In this document: positions 1-6,929 of the stretch, in pieces
Layout of the letters: each line of letters opens with the position of its first letter
Position numbering within the stretch: position 1 is the stretch's first letter
Source: Streptomyces sp. SCL15-4
GTDB taxonomy: Bacteria; Actinomycetota; Actinomycetes; Streptomycetales; Streptomycetaceae
Length of the DNA: 64,000 bases
Reading direction: 5' to 3'
NCBI RefSeq assembly: GCF_033366695.1
Contig: NZ_JAOBTQ010000001.1
Span: 7,192,001 to 7,256,000, forward strand
Notes under the pieces: model-generated
Told to the model about the DNA's origin: nothing
What the model saw: only the letters and a program-made list of their open reading frames with translations
Databases searched by the model: none
Program-made: the position numbers and the translations under genes

Positions 1-345
1 CGACACGAACAGCCCGGCCAGCCGGCCGCCGCTCAGCCCGTCGAGCGCCTCGGGAGCGTAGTGCGCCGCCTGGTGCAGTCCGGTGGCGCAGACGATCCGC
101 ACCCCGGTCGCCCGGGACAGCGCCGGCAGGTCCGCCGCCCGCCGTCCCATGCCGTACGGCGTCCACTGCGCCACGGCCGCTCCGCCCGCCGCCCGGAACG
201 CCGCCAGCTCGGCCCGCGCGGCGGACACGTCGTCCAGCTCCTGTCCCGGCAACCGCGGGCTGCGCAGGAAGAGATGGTCGTGCGCGTCACACACGCCCAG
301 CTCGCCGGGCGGGATGTCACCGAGGACCGTACGGACGCGCCTCAC
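1..345 (-). CDS. Phosphotriesterase-family metal hydrolase (partial, N-terminal part)
   Basis: The visible 115 codons are the N-terminus of an amidohydrolase-fold enzyme; the rest lies beyond the left edge. Residues about 17-26 read VCDAHDHLFL, containing the HxH metal-binding pair typical of the phosphotriesterase family (PF02126), whose members act as lactonases, esterases or phosphotriesterases. The GTG start at 345 overlaps the stop of the DUF4865 gene as GTGA, which implies translational coupling in a four-gene operon with cupin and TetR genes. A GTG one codon earlier (348) is possible. The substrate cannot be told; the binuclear-metal ligands of the C-terminal part are not in view. Confidence 0.75.
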   Translation of the reverse strand, partial: MRRVRTVLGDIPPGELGVCDAHDHLFLRSPRLPGQELDDVSAARAELAAFRAAGGAAVAQWTPYGMGRRAADLPALSRATGVRIVCATGLHQAAHYAPEALDGLSGGRLAGLFVS

Positions 346-926
346 CACTGCCGGCCACGCGGAAGCCGGTCGCGGCCGGGCGCGGACAGGTGCAGCACCT
401 CGAAGAGATCCCCGTCGGCCTCGGGGGCGTCGTGCCGCCAGAGGGAGAAGTGCACGACCTCCCAGGCGCGCGTGTCCACGGCCGCCGCCGCGAGCACCGC
501 GCCGTCCGCCGCCGCCAGCCTCCCGGTCTCGGCCACCGCGTCCGCCATGAAGGACGCCAGCTCCACGCCCTCCGGCACCGGCCGGCGCCGCCGGACGGCG
601 TACGCCGGCACGGACGCGGTCGCCGTGCCCTCCTCGAAGGCCAGACCGGTCCACTGCCGTACCTCCGGCCGCCCGAAGTCGTCGACGGGCCCCTGGAAGG
701 CCCCGTCCCACAGGAACCTGTTCATGCCCTCCAAGGTGTTCCACAGGTAGAACGGCCCGTACTGGTTCACCGGCGAGCCGTTCACTCCGCGCTCGCGCAT
801 CACATACGTCTTGATGCCCAGGCCGTCCCAGTCGTCCAGCACATGCCCGACACGGGCGACCCGGGACCGGACGATCCCCATGTCGTAGCCGGCGGGCAGG
901 GTGAACTCGTACTGCATCGCGTGCAT
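342..926 (-). CDS. DUF4865 family protein
   Basis: This 194-residue protein matches what I remember of DUF4865: an N-terminal MQYEFTLPAGYDM stretch, a conserved GLGIKTY segment and an aromatic-rich PFYLWNTLEGMNRF segment. The family has no established activity; its fold is likely a ferredoxin-like alpha/beta-barrel dimer, and members often sit beside small-molecule enzymes and TetR regulators. It lies 13 nt after the cupin gene and overlaps the phosphotriesterase gene by 4 nt, so it is the third gene of one operon. The start ATG at 926 has an AAAGAG-like ribosome site; a second ATG lies three codons in. A role in detoxifying or modifying the hydrolase's substrate is only inference. Confidence 0.75.
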   Translation of the reverse strand: MHAMQYEFTLPAGYDMGIVRSRVARVGHVLDDWDGLGIKTYVMRERGVNGSPVNQYGPFYLWNTLEGMNRFLWDGAFQGPVDDFGRPEVRQWTGLAFEEGTATASVPAYAVRRRRPVPEGVELASFMADAVAETGRLAAADGAVLAAAAVDTRAWEVVHFSLWRHDAPEADGDLFEVLHLSAPGRDRLPRGRQW

Positions 927-939
927 GCCGTGCTCTTTC

Positions 940-1326
940 TCAGGCGGGGTAGTCGGACACGTGCGCGTGCCACTCGGTGGTCGTGCCGTCCTCGGCGGCC
1001 TCCACGACCGCGAGGTGGGTCATGAAGGTGTGCGGCCCGGCACCGTGCCAGTGCCACTCGCCCGGCTCGATCCACACCGTGTCGCCCGCGCGGATCTCCT
1101 CGACCTCGCCGCCCTCGCGCCGCACCAGCCCCTCGCCCTCCAGGACGTGCAGCACCTGCCCGTGCGGATGTGTGTGCCAGGCCGTGTGCGCACCGGGCGC
1201 GAAGTGCACGCTGTAGATGCGAAGCCGGGAGGCGGCGGGGGCGGCTGTCTCGTCCAGCCAGACGGTGCCGGTGAAGTTCTCCGCCGGGCCCTGCCGCGTG
1301 CCGGGCCGCCGTCGGGTGATGTGCAC
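940..1326 (-). CDS. Small single-domain cupin protein
   Basis: 128 residues forming one cupin barrel. Motif 1 is seen as HTHPHGQVLHVLEGEG (about residues 56-71) and motif 2 as GDTVWIEPGEWHWHGA, giving three or more His plus a Glu as metal ligands. The length fits the small quercetin-dioxygenase-like or carboxymuconolactone-associated cupins, whose substrates vary widely. The GTG start lies 5 nt after the tetR stop, so the gene is translated from a transcript that begins with the regulator. Whether it is an enzyme or a binding protein cannot be decided from sequence. Confidence 0.85.
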   Translation of the reverse strand: MHITRRRPGTRQGPAENFTGTVWLDETAAPAASRLRIYSVHFAPGAHTAWHTHPHGQVLHVLEGEGLVRREGGEVEEIRAGDTVWIEPGEWHWHGAGPHTFMTHLAVVEAAEDGTTTEWHAHVSDYPA

Positions 1327-1331
1327 GTGAC

Positions 1332-1934
1332 TCAGTTCTCCTGTCCGGGAGTCGGGGAGGTTCCGGGAGTTCCGGGGTGCCGCGGGGCGAGCAGCGCGAG
1401 CAGACCTCGGACACCGGCGTCGAAGGCGGCGGGGGAGCCGGAGGCGCGGGCGAGCACATAGCCGCCCTGCACGGTCGCGAGGACGGCCGCGCCGACCTCC
1501 GCGCCGTCCAGCTCCGGCGCGAACTGGCCCTGCCGCTTGCCCTCTTCGACGATCTCCGCGATCCGCTCCCGGATCGCGGAGATCGTCTCGTCGACCGGCG
1601 CGCGCAGCTCGTCGTTCGCGATCACGTCCGGGTCCATGGTCAGCCGGCCGACCGGGCAGCCGCGCAGCACATCACGCTCGCGCAGCAGATACGCCTCGAT
1701 CCGCTCGTACGGTGTGCCCGGACCGCCGAGCACGGCCTCGGCGGTCGCCCGCAACTCCGCGGCGGTGCGCCGGATCGCGGCGAGGGCCAGGTCCGGCTTG
1801 CCCTTGAAGTGGTGGTACATGCTGCCCTGGCCGGCGCTCGCGCGCTCCAGGATCGCCTTGGGGCTGGTGCCCACGTAGCCGCGCTCCCACAGCAGCTCGC
1901 GGGTGGACTCGATCAGTCGTTCCGAGGTGCTCAT
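1332..1934 (-). CDS. TetR/AcrR family transcriptional regulator
   Basis: 200 residues with an N-terminal helix-turn-helix: LIESTRELLWERGY leads into SPKAILERASAGQGSMYHHF (residues about 24-43), the usual TetR recognition helix ending in YHHF. The C-terminal ligand-binding part resembles the LmrA/YxaF group, with a CPVGRL segment after the dimer helices. It is first in the operon with cupin, DUF4865 and phosphotriesterase genes, and a near-palindrome lies 8 nt upstream of its ATG, so negative autoregulation of the whole operon is likely. The C-terminus is Pro/Gly/Thr-rich. Confidence 0.9.
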   Translation of the reverse strand: MSTSERLIESTRELLWERGYVGTSPKAILERASAGQGSMYHHFKGKPDLALAAIRRTAAELRATAEAVLGGPGTPYERIEAYLLRERDVLRGCPVGRLTMDPDVIANDELRAPVDETISAIRERIAEIVEEGKRQGQFAPELDGAEVGAAVLATVQGGYVLARASGSPAAFDAGVRGLLALLAPRHPGTPGTSPTPGQEN

Positions 1935-1941
1935 GCGAGCA

Positions 1942-1963
1942 CTTTACATACTAGTAGTTACAG
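1942..1963. promoter_or_regulatory. Candidate TetR operator
   Basis: An interrupted palindrome centred between 1952 and 1953, core TACTAGTA (1949-1956), with extended arms that match at 8 of 11 positions. It is AT-rich in a very GC-rich setting and sits 8 nt upstream of the tetR start codon, where binding would block transcription of the operon. The assignment to this TetR protein is inference. Confidence 0.6.
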
Positions 1964-1964
1964 A

Positions 1965-2647
1965 GCGCCAGTCCGTTCCCGGAGGAAGACGGCCCGACGT
2001 GCGCACCTTGGCGCACCGGGACGGCGGACCCGGCCCGTCGGACCTGTTCCTCCGGTCGGTCCCGGCGACGACCGCGGCCGGCCGGGTCACGTTGCGACCG
2101 TCCGTCCTTCAGGAGCGGTCCGGCCGCATCGGCCCGGCGGGAGGGGCCTGACCGCGGCTGGGCACGGTGGGGCCCCGGGTGCCTTTGGCGGCGGGGTACT
2201 TCCGCTCACGGGGGAGGTCTGGGTGTCTCGGCTTCGGGGAGCTTCGGGGTGTTTCGGTACGCGGGGGCGGTCGGGTGGCGGGGGAGGCTCTGGGCGCCTT
2301 GGGCCCGGGTTGTTTTCGTTCGGGAGGGCCGTCGGGTGGCGAGGGAGGCCTGGGCGCCGTGGTCCTGGGGCACTCGCACTCGCACTGCACTCGCGGGAGC
2401 GGTCGGGTGGCGGCGGAGTTCCAGGCGTCTGGAGCCCGGGGCACTCTCACTAGCGGGGTCGGCCGGGTGGCGGCGGCAATTCCGGGCGTCTTGGGCGTGG
2501 GGCATGGCCGCGGGGGACGGCCGGGTGGCGGCAGGGGAGGGCTCTGGGCGTCTTGACCCCCGGGGGATCGCCACGTAGTCCCACGCGCGGGCCGGCCCGG
2601 GGCGCGGCGGGGGCCCGGGGGTTGTTGGGCCCCGAGGTGCCGCCGGG
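1965..2647. other. Long intergenic region without a convincing gene
   Basis: Open frames here are low-complexity Pro/Arg/Gly readings of GC-rich DNA with no recognisable domain. The right half is a degenerate tandem repeat array, listed separately. The left part, 1965-2200, probably carries the tetR promoter; nothing else stands out. Confidence 0.6.
2208..2560. repeat. Degenerate tandem repeats, unit about 60 bp
   Basis: The motif CGGGTGGCGG recurs, in diverged form, at 2271, 2332, 2403, 2463 and 2521, spaced 61, 71, 60 and 58 bp. Each copy is followed by a GGGAGGnnCTGGGCG or CGGGCGTCTTGG block, and often by a GGGGCACTC-type block. A sixth, weaker copy begins near 2208. The units have drifted and differ in length, so the array does not keep one reading frame. 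Confidence 0.75.
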
Positions 2648-3304
2648 TCATCGTCCGCCGTAGTCCGCCGCCCCGGCCGGGGCCGCGCTGCCGACGGCCA
2701 CCGCGCTTCCCGCCGCCGTACCCGCGGTCACGGGCGCGCCGGCCGCGGCCACCGTCTCCATCGGGACGGAGGAGCCGCTTCCCACCGCCACCCCGGCCGC
2801 CGCCGGCGCCGAGACCGTCGCCGGGCACGGCGTCGGGGCGGGCCGGGACGTGCTCCGTGGCGACCCTGCCGGATGGCCGCGCACCGCCGCCGGGGCCGGC
2901 AGCGTGAACCACACGACCTTGCCGTTCTCGCCGTCCGGCCGCGCCCCCCAGCTCTCGCTCACCGCGGCCACCATCGCCAGCCCCCGACCGCAGGTGGCCA
3001 GCAACGGGGTGGTGTCCGCCGGGTCCGTGGCGTCGGCCGGTACCGGAAGGCGCGGATCATGGTCGCGCACCGAGACCGTGAGCCGGTCCGGCAGCAACTC
3101 CAGTTCCACGGTGCACGACTTGTCGGGCCTGGCATGCCGGTGGACGTTGCTCAGCAGCTCCGTCACACCGAGCGCGGCTCGGTCGATCAACGGGTCGAGA
3201 TGCCAGTAACGCAACTGCGCAGATACGATTCTGCGGACCTGGCCGATCCGCGACGGCAGGGCTTGGAGCTCCACCGTGCAGTGCCTGCTTGGGTGACTGA
3301 TCAC
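2648..3304 (-). CDS. ATP-binding protein, anti-sigma-factor type HATPase_c
   Basis: About 218 residues from a GTG at 3304, chosen because GGGGAG lies 8 nt upstream and the domain starts at once; the open frame runs further upstream without homology. The N-terminal 140 residues are a GHKL ATPase of the RsbW/SpoIIAB-like kind common in Streptomyces: VTELLSNVHRHA carries the N-box Asn, and CGRGLAMVAA is the G-box. The last 80 residues are a Pro/Ala/Gly-rich low-complexity tail. Such proteins may bind or phosphorylate anti-anti-sigma partners, but no partner gene lies next to it. The target is unknown. Confidence 0.85.
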   Translation of the reverse strand: MISHPSRHCTVELQALPSRIGQVRRIVSAQLRYWHLDPLIDRAALGVTELLSNVHRHARPDKSCTVELELLPDRLTVSVRDHDPRLPVPADATDPADTTPLLATCGRGLAMVAAVSESWGARPDGENGKVVWFTLPAPAAVRGHPAGSPRSTSRPAPTPCPATVSAPAAAGVAVGSGSSVPMETVAAAGAPVTAGTAAGSAVAVGSAAPAGAADYGGR

Positions 3305-3550
3305 GGCTGCGACTCCCCGATGTGAGGTCCGGAGGAACCGGAGGAACACGGAGAACAACGGATCCAGCAGGGAGCTTGCGTCCAAACGTCCGCCTGCTGT
3401 CGTGGCCGGCGGGCTGGTTCGCAGCGTTATCGCCGGTAAACCCAGAGTGACGTGAGACCAGCGTGACGCAGCGCATGCGCTCCCGCAACTCGCCGCGACC
3501 ACGCGTCGTATCCGGCGCGCGGCCGCGTTCACTCGTGCGGCCGGGCGTGC

Positions 3551-3874
3551 TCAGCCGCCGCGTCCCGCCGCCCGGCGGACCGCTTCGACGAACCGCCGGG
3601 CCGCGGGCGGACCGGGCCGGCCCGGCGCGGGGTCGTGCTCGCCCAGCGTCAGCAGATACCGCGTGCCGTTCAGGTCGGCCAGCGCCCGGTCGTCCGGGAC
3701 GAACCACGGCTTGGAGGCGCGCACCGTCTGCACCGGCGCGCTGTCTATCTCGCTGCCGTAGCTGGTGAGCAACTGGAGCCTGCCGTCGCTGATCCGGACC
3801 TGTCCGGCCCGGGTGAGCGAACGCAGCCCCTTGCCGATCCGCACGCCTGTGGCCCTGAACTCCGGCTCGGCCAT
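3551..3874 (-). CDS. Conserved hypothetical Streptomyces protein
   Basis: 107 residues, starting [11 protein letters not shown] and containing [18 protein letters not shown]. The repeated beta-strand pattern with a GxxRISDGxL turn resembles a small PH-like or YcxB-like beta domain, but I cannot assign a family. A strong GAGGGGGG ribosome site precedes the ATG. It stands alone between the HATPase gene and the divergent cysteine desulfhydrase gene. The C-terminus is Arg/Ala-rich and probably disordered. Confidence 0.6.
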   Translation of the reverse strand: MAEPEFRATGVRIGKGLRSLTRAGQVRISDGRLQLLTSYGSEIDSAPVQTVRASKPWFVPDDRALADLNGTRYLLTLGEHDPAPGRPGPPAARRFVEAVRRAAGRGG

Positions 3875-4200
3875 GTCGGCCCCCCTCGCGCTCTTTTTCG
3901 TGGTCGCCTGGTTCCCTGATGCGTCGGTTCCTCGTGCGCCCCCGTCCGGGACGAGCCGTCCCGTCGCGTGCAGTCTGCCTCGGCGTGGCCTGGAGCACCA
4001 GCCCGCGCGGGGCGCGTACGGGAGCCACCCGGAGCACTGCGCCTCTTGCGCCCCGACCGGCTCGCACGCCTGTGCCCCAGCCTGTCTTTGGGTGGCCCAA
4101 AGATGCGTTTATCCAGATGGGAAGGCCTGTGAAAGGTGCCTATGCTCGATCTGCCGGCCCGCGCGAGGCGCCGTCGGCGACGAGTGTGAGGAGCCCCGCC
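3875..4200. other. Intergenic region between divergent genes
   Basis: About 325 bp separate the start of the small hypothetical gene from the desulfhydrase gene. It must hold both promoters. A TATGCT hexamer near 4141 could be a -10 for the plus-strand gene, but I see no matching -35. The frame of the plus-strand gene stays open through here, yet without conserved sequence. Confidence 0.4.
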
Positions 4201-5325
4201 GTGAGCATCCCGTCCCGGACCAGAACCGGCGCGACCCTTGACGTCGACCGCAGCGACCCCGCCTACCGCCACTGGCTCAAGGAGGCCGTTCGCAAGGTCC
4301 AGGCCGACGCCAACCGCTCTGCCGACACGCACCTGCTGCGCTTCCCGCTGCCCGAGAGGTGGGGCATCGACCTCTATCTCAAGGACGAGTCCACCCATCC
4401 CACCGGCAGCCTCAAGCACCGGCTGGCCCGTTCGCTGTTCCTCTACGGCCTGTGCAACGGCTGGATCCGCCCGGGCCGTCCGGTGATCGAGGCGTCCAGC
4501 GGCTCCACGGCGGTGTCGGAGGCCTACTTCGCGAAGCTGATCGGCGTGCCCTTCATCGCCGTCATGCCGCATACGACCAGTGCCGAGAAGTGCCGGCTCA
4601 TCGAGTTCCACGGCGGGCGGTGCCACTTCGTGGACGACTCCCGGAAGATGTACGAGGAGTCGGCCCGTCTGGCGGCGGAGACCGGCGGCCACTACATGGA
4701 CCAGTTCACCTACGCCGAGCGGGCCACGGACTGGCGCGGCAACAACAACATCGCCGAATCCATCTTCCGCCAGCTGCGGTTGGAGCGGTTCCCGGAGCCG
4801 GCCTGGATCGTGGCCACGGCGGGCACCGGCGGCACCTCCGCGACGCTCGCCCGCTACGTCCACTACATGCAGTACGACACCCGGATCTGTGTCGCCGACC
4901 CGGACAACTCCTGTTTCTTCGAGGGCTGGACCACCGGCGACCCGGACGTCACCTGTGACTGCGGCTCCCGGATCGAGGGCATCGGCCGGCCGCGCGTGGA
5001 GCCCAGCTTCGTGCCCGGCGCGATCGACCGGATGATGAAGGTGCCGGACGCGGCGAGCGTCGCCGCCGTCCGCGCGCTGGAGGGCGCCATCGGCCGCAAG
5101 GCGGGCGGCTCCACGGGCACCGGGCTGTGGAGCGCGCTGAAGATCGTCGCCGAGATGGTGGCCGAGGGCCGTACCGGCAGTGTCGTCACCCTGCTGTGCG
5201 ACCCGGGGGACCGGTACCTCGACAAGTACTACTCGGACGCGTGGCTCGCGGCGCAGGGGCTGGACATCGCGCCGTACACGGCGGCGATCGACGCGTTCCT
5301 GACCACCGGGGCGTGGCCGGCCTGA
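4201..5325 (+). CDS. PLP-dependent L-cysteine desulfhydrase (Cds1-like), cysteine synthase fold
   Basis: 374 residues of the fold-type II PLP family. The lysine that should bind PLP lies in the short motif PTGSLKHR (about residue 70); substrate- and phosphate-binding loops are seen as [12 protein letters not shown] and GTGGTSAT. It ends with the serine-containing DPGDRY that packs on the pyridine nitrogen in this fold. The length and C-terminal part fit the Cds1/Rv3684 group of cysteine desulfhydrases rather than CysK. The expected reaction is L-cysteine to pyruvate, ammonia and sulfide in the cytoplasm. The GTG start has GAGGAG upstream; the frame is open further but unconserved. Cysteine synthase activity is the alternative. 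Confidence 0.85.
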   Translation: MSIPSRTRTGATLDVDRSDPAYRHWLKEAVRKVQADANRSADTHLLRFPLPERWGIDLYLKDESTHPTGSLKHRLARSLFLYGLCNGWIRPGRPVIEASSGSTAVSEAYFAKLIGVPFIAVMPHTTSAEKCRLIEFHGGRCHFVDDSRKMYEESARLAAETGGHYMDQFTYAERATDWRGNNNIAESIFRQLRLERFPEPAWIVATAGTGGTSATLARYVHYMQYDTRICVADPDNSCFFEGWTTGDPDVTCDCGSRIEGIGRPRVEPSFVPGAIDRMMKVPDAASVAAVRALEGAIGRKAGGSTGTGLWSALKIVAEMVAEGRTGSVVTLLCDPGDRYLDKYYSDAWLAAQGLDIAPYTAAIDAFLTTGAWPA

Positions 5326-5326
5326 C

Positions 5327-5751
5327 GGCGGGTGCGCCGCCCGGCGGGCCGGCGGCGCGTCGACAGCCGCCGGTCCAGGGCGAGGAGGAAGCGGAACGGC
5401 GCGGTCCCGTCGGCGGCGAAGGTCCACCGGACGCGGGTGCCGGTGCACCGGGGGAGCCGGCCGCCACTCCTCGACCAGGGTCCGGGCGCCCGGCGCGCCG
5501 GTGACCTCGACGCGGTAGGCGTACACCTCGGGCTCCTAGGCCACGAGCACCGCCTCCTCGAACCGTCCCGCTCCTGAGCCGCATCCCCCGGCCGGCGCCG
5601 CCGCCGGTGACCCGGGCGAGCGTCACCGCGGAGAACCACCGCGGCCAGCCGGGCACGTCCCGGCGAGCGCGTGGAAGACCCGCTCCACAGAGACGCGGAC
5701 GTCCCGCTCGAACACCAGCCGTACCGGCGCGGTTCCCGGCGAAGACGTCAC
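5327..5751 (-). pseudogene. Broken SRPBCC (polyketide cyclase/START-like) gene
   Basis: Pieces of one SRPBCC protein can be read in order but in different frames: FERDVRVSVERVFHALA, then DVPGWPRWFSAVTLARV, then YRVEVTGAPGARTLVEEW, then RVRWTFAADGTAPFRFLLAL. Between the second and third pieces there is an in-frame TAG within VLVA-stop-EPEVYAY. A plausible original start is GTG at 5751. At least two or three frameshifts plus a stop argue for decay rather than one sequencing error. The remnant runs into the convergent desulfhydrase gene, so its own stop is lost. Family members bind hydrophobic ligands. Confidence 0.8.
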
Positions 5752-5842
5752 CCGCCGGGCGCGGACGACGAGCCATGGGCGCGACCCCTCTCGTGCCGCC
5801 CCGTGGAGCGCTCGGCCGTGCGGGGTCTCCGGTGCGCGGGTC

Positions 5843-6673
5843 TCAGGCCTGTGCGGTCTCGTCCTCCGGCTCGCCCGCCACGACCACCCGCAGATGCTCG
5901 GAGATCTCCGCGCGTGCCTCGGCGGGCAGGCCCGCGTCCGTGACCAGCGTGTCCACCTGGTCCAGCGCGGCGAAGGAACTCAGGCCCACCGTGCCCCACT
6001 TGGTGTGGTCGGCGACCACCACGACCCGGCGCGCGGAGTGCACCAGGCGCCGGTTGGTCTCGGCCTCCGCGAGGTTCGGCGTGGACAGGCCGGCTTCCAC
6101 CGATATGCCGTGCACCCCGAGGAAGAGCAGATCGAAGTGGAGCGCGGCGATCGCCTGGTCGGCCACCGGACCCACCAGCGAGTCCGACGGCGTGCGCACC
6201 CCGCCGGTCAGCACCACCGTGGCCGCCCCCTGGCGCTGCCCCGAGGTGCGCTGCGCCGCGTGGAAGACATCCGCGACCCGCACCGAGTTCGTCACCACGG
6301 TCAGGTCGGGCACCTCCAGCAGATGCCGGGCGAGCGCGTACGTCGTCGTACCGCCGGACAGGGCGATCGCCGCCCCCGGGCCGACCAGCCGGGCCGCGGC
6401 GCGCGCGATGTCCTCCTTGGCGGTCGGTTCCAGCCCCGACTTCGCCTCGAACCCCGGTTCGTGCGTACTCGCCTCGACCACCGGCACCGCGCCGCCGTGC
6501 ACCTTCTCCAGCACGCCCTGACGGGCGAGCGCGTCGAGGTCGCGGCGCACGGTCATGTCCGAGACGCCGAGCTTGCGGGTCAGCTCGTTGACCCGCACTC
6601 CGCCCCGGCGCCGGACCTCGTCCAGGATCAGGGCGCGGCGCTGCTCCGCGAGGAGGTTCTGATTCTCGCTCAC
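5843..6673 (-). CDS. DeoR/GlpR family sugar-metabolism regulator
   Basis: 276 residues from a GTG at 6673 with GGAG 7 nt upstream. The N-terminal winged helix reads RRGGVRVNELTRKLGVSDMT followed by VRRDLDAL, the classic DeoR recognition helix. The C-terminal domain is the ISOCOT sugar-phosphate sensor, with GGTTTYALARHL and TNSVRVADV, and LFLGVHGIS. Family members usually repress a neighbouring sugar-phosphate gene, but its neighbours here are a broken SRPBCC gene and a divergent membrane hydrolase, so the target is unclear. The effector is probably a phosphorylated sugar. Confidence 0.92.
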   Translation of the reverse strand: MSENQNLLAEQRRALILDEVRRRGGVRVNELTRKLGVSDMTVRRDLDALARQGVLEKVHGGAVPVVEASTHEPGFEAKSGLEPTAKEDIARAAARLVGPGAAIALSGGTTTYALARHLLEVPDLTVVTNSVRVADVFHAAQRTSGQRQGAATVVLTGGVRTPSDSLVGPVADQAIAALHFDLLFLGVHGISVEAGLSTPNLAEAETNRRLVHSARRVVVVADHTKWGTVGLSSFAALDQVDTLVTDAGLPAEARAEISEHLRVVVAGEPEDETAQA

Positions 6674-6929
6674 GTACGCTCCGGTCCTTTCTCCGCCAAC
6701 CGTCCGACCCGTCCGGCACACCGGCTGCGACCTGGACTTCCGTCCGTCCGGGCCGCGCGCGGGCGTTCCATCCTTTCACGGGGCGCCTCCGCTCGCGCCA
6801 CCACCTCCGGGGCGTCCGTCGTGACCCGGTTCGGGGAGATTCCGTGACGAGAGGTGTACACGGCGGCCGGACCGGCCATCCTGGAGCCCGCACGACACAG
6901 ACGTCAGGGCGTCACGGGGGATGTGCGAG

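Noticed and set aside
61..750. Plus-strand open frames over the first kilobase
   Set aside because: They are shadows of the minus-strand phosphotriesterase and DUF4865 genes, with Arg/Pro-rich translations.
2208..2560. CRISPR array
   Set aside because: The repeats are diverged, GC-rich and lack unique spacers of constant size; no cas genes are nearby.
2109..2912. Long minus-strand frame across the tandem repeats
   Set aside because: The translation is Pro/Arg-rich low complexity and overlaps the real HATPase gene; units of unequal length would shift the frame.
3745..5526. 593-codon minus-strand frame
   Set aside because: Mostly antisense to the cysteine desulfhydrase gene; only its first part coincides with the SRPBCC remnant.
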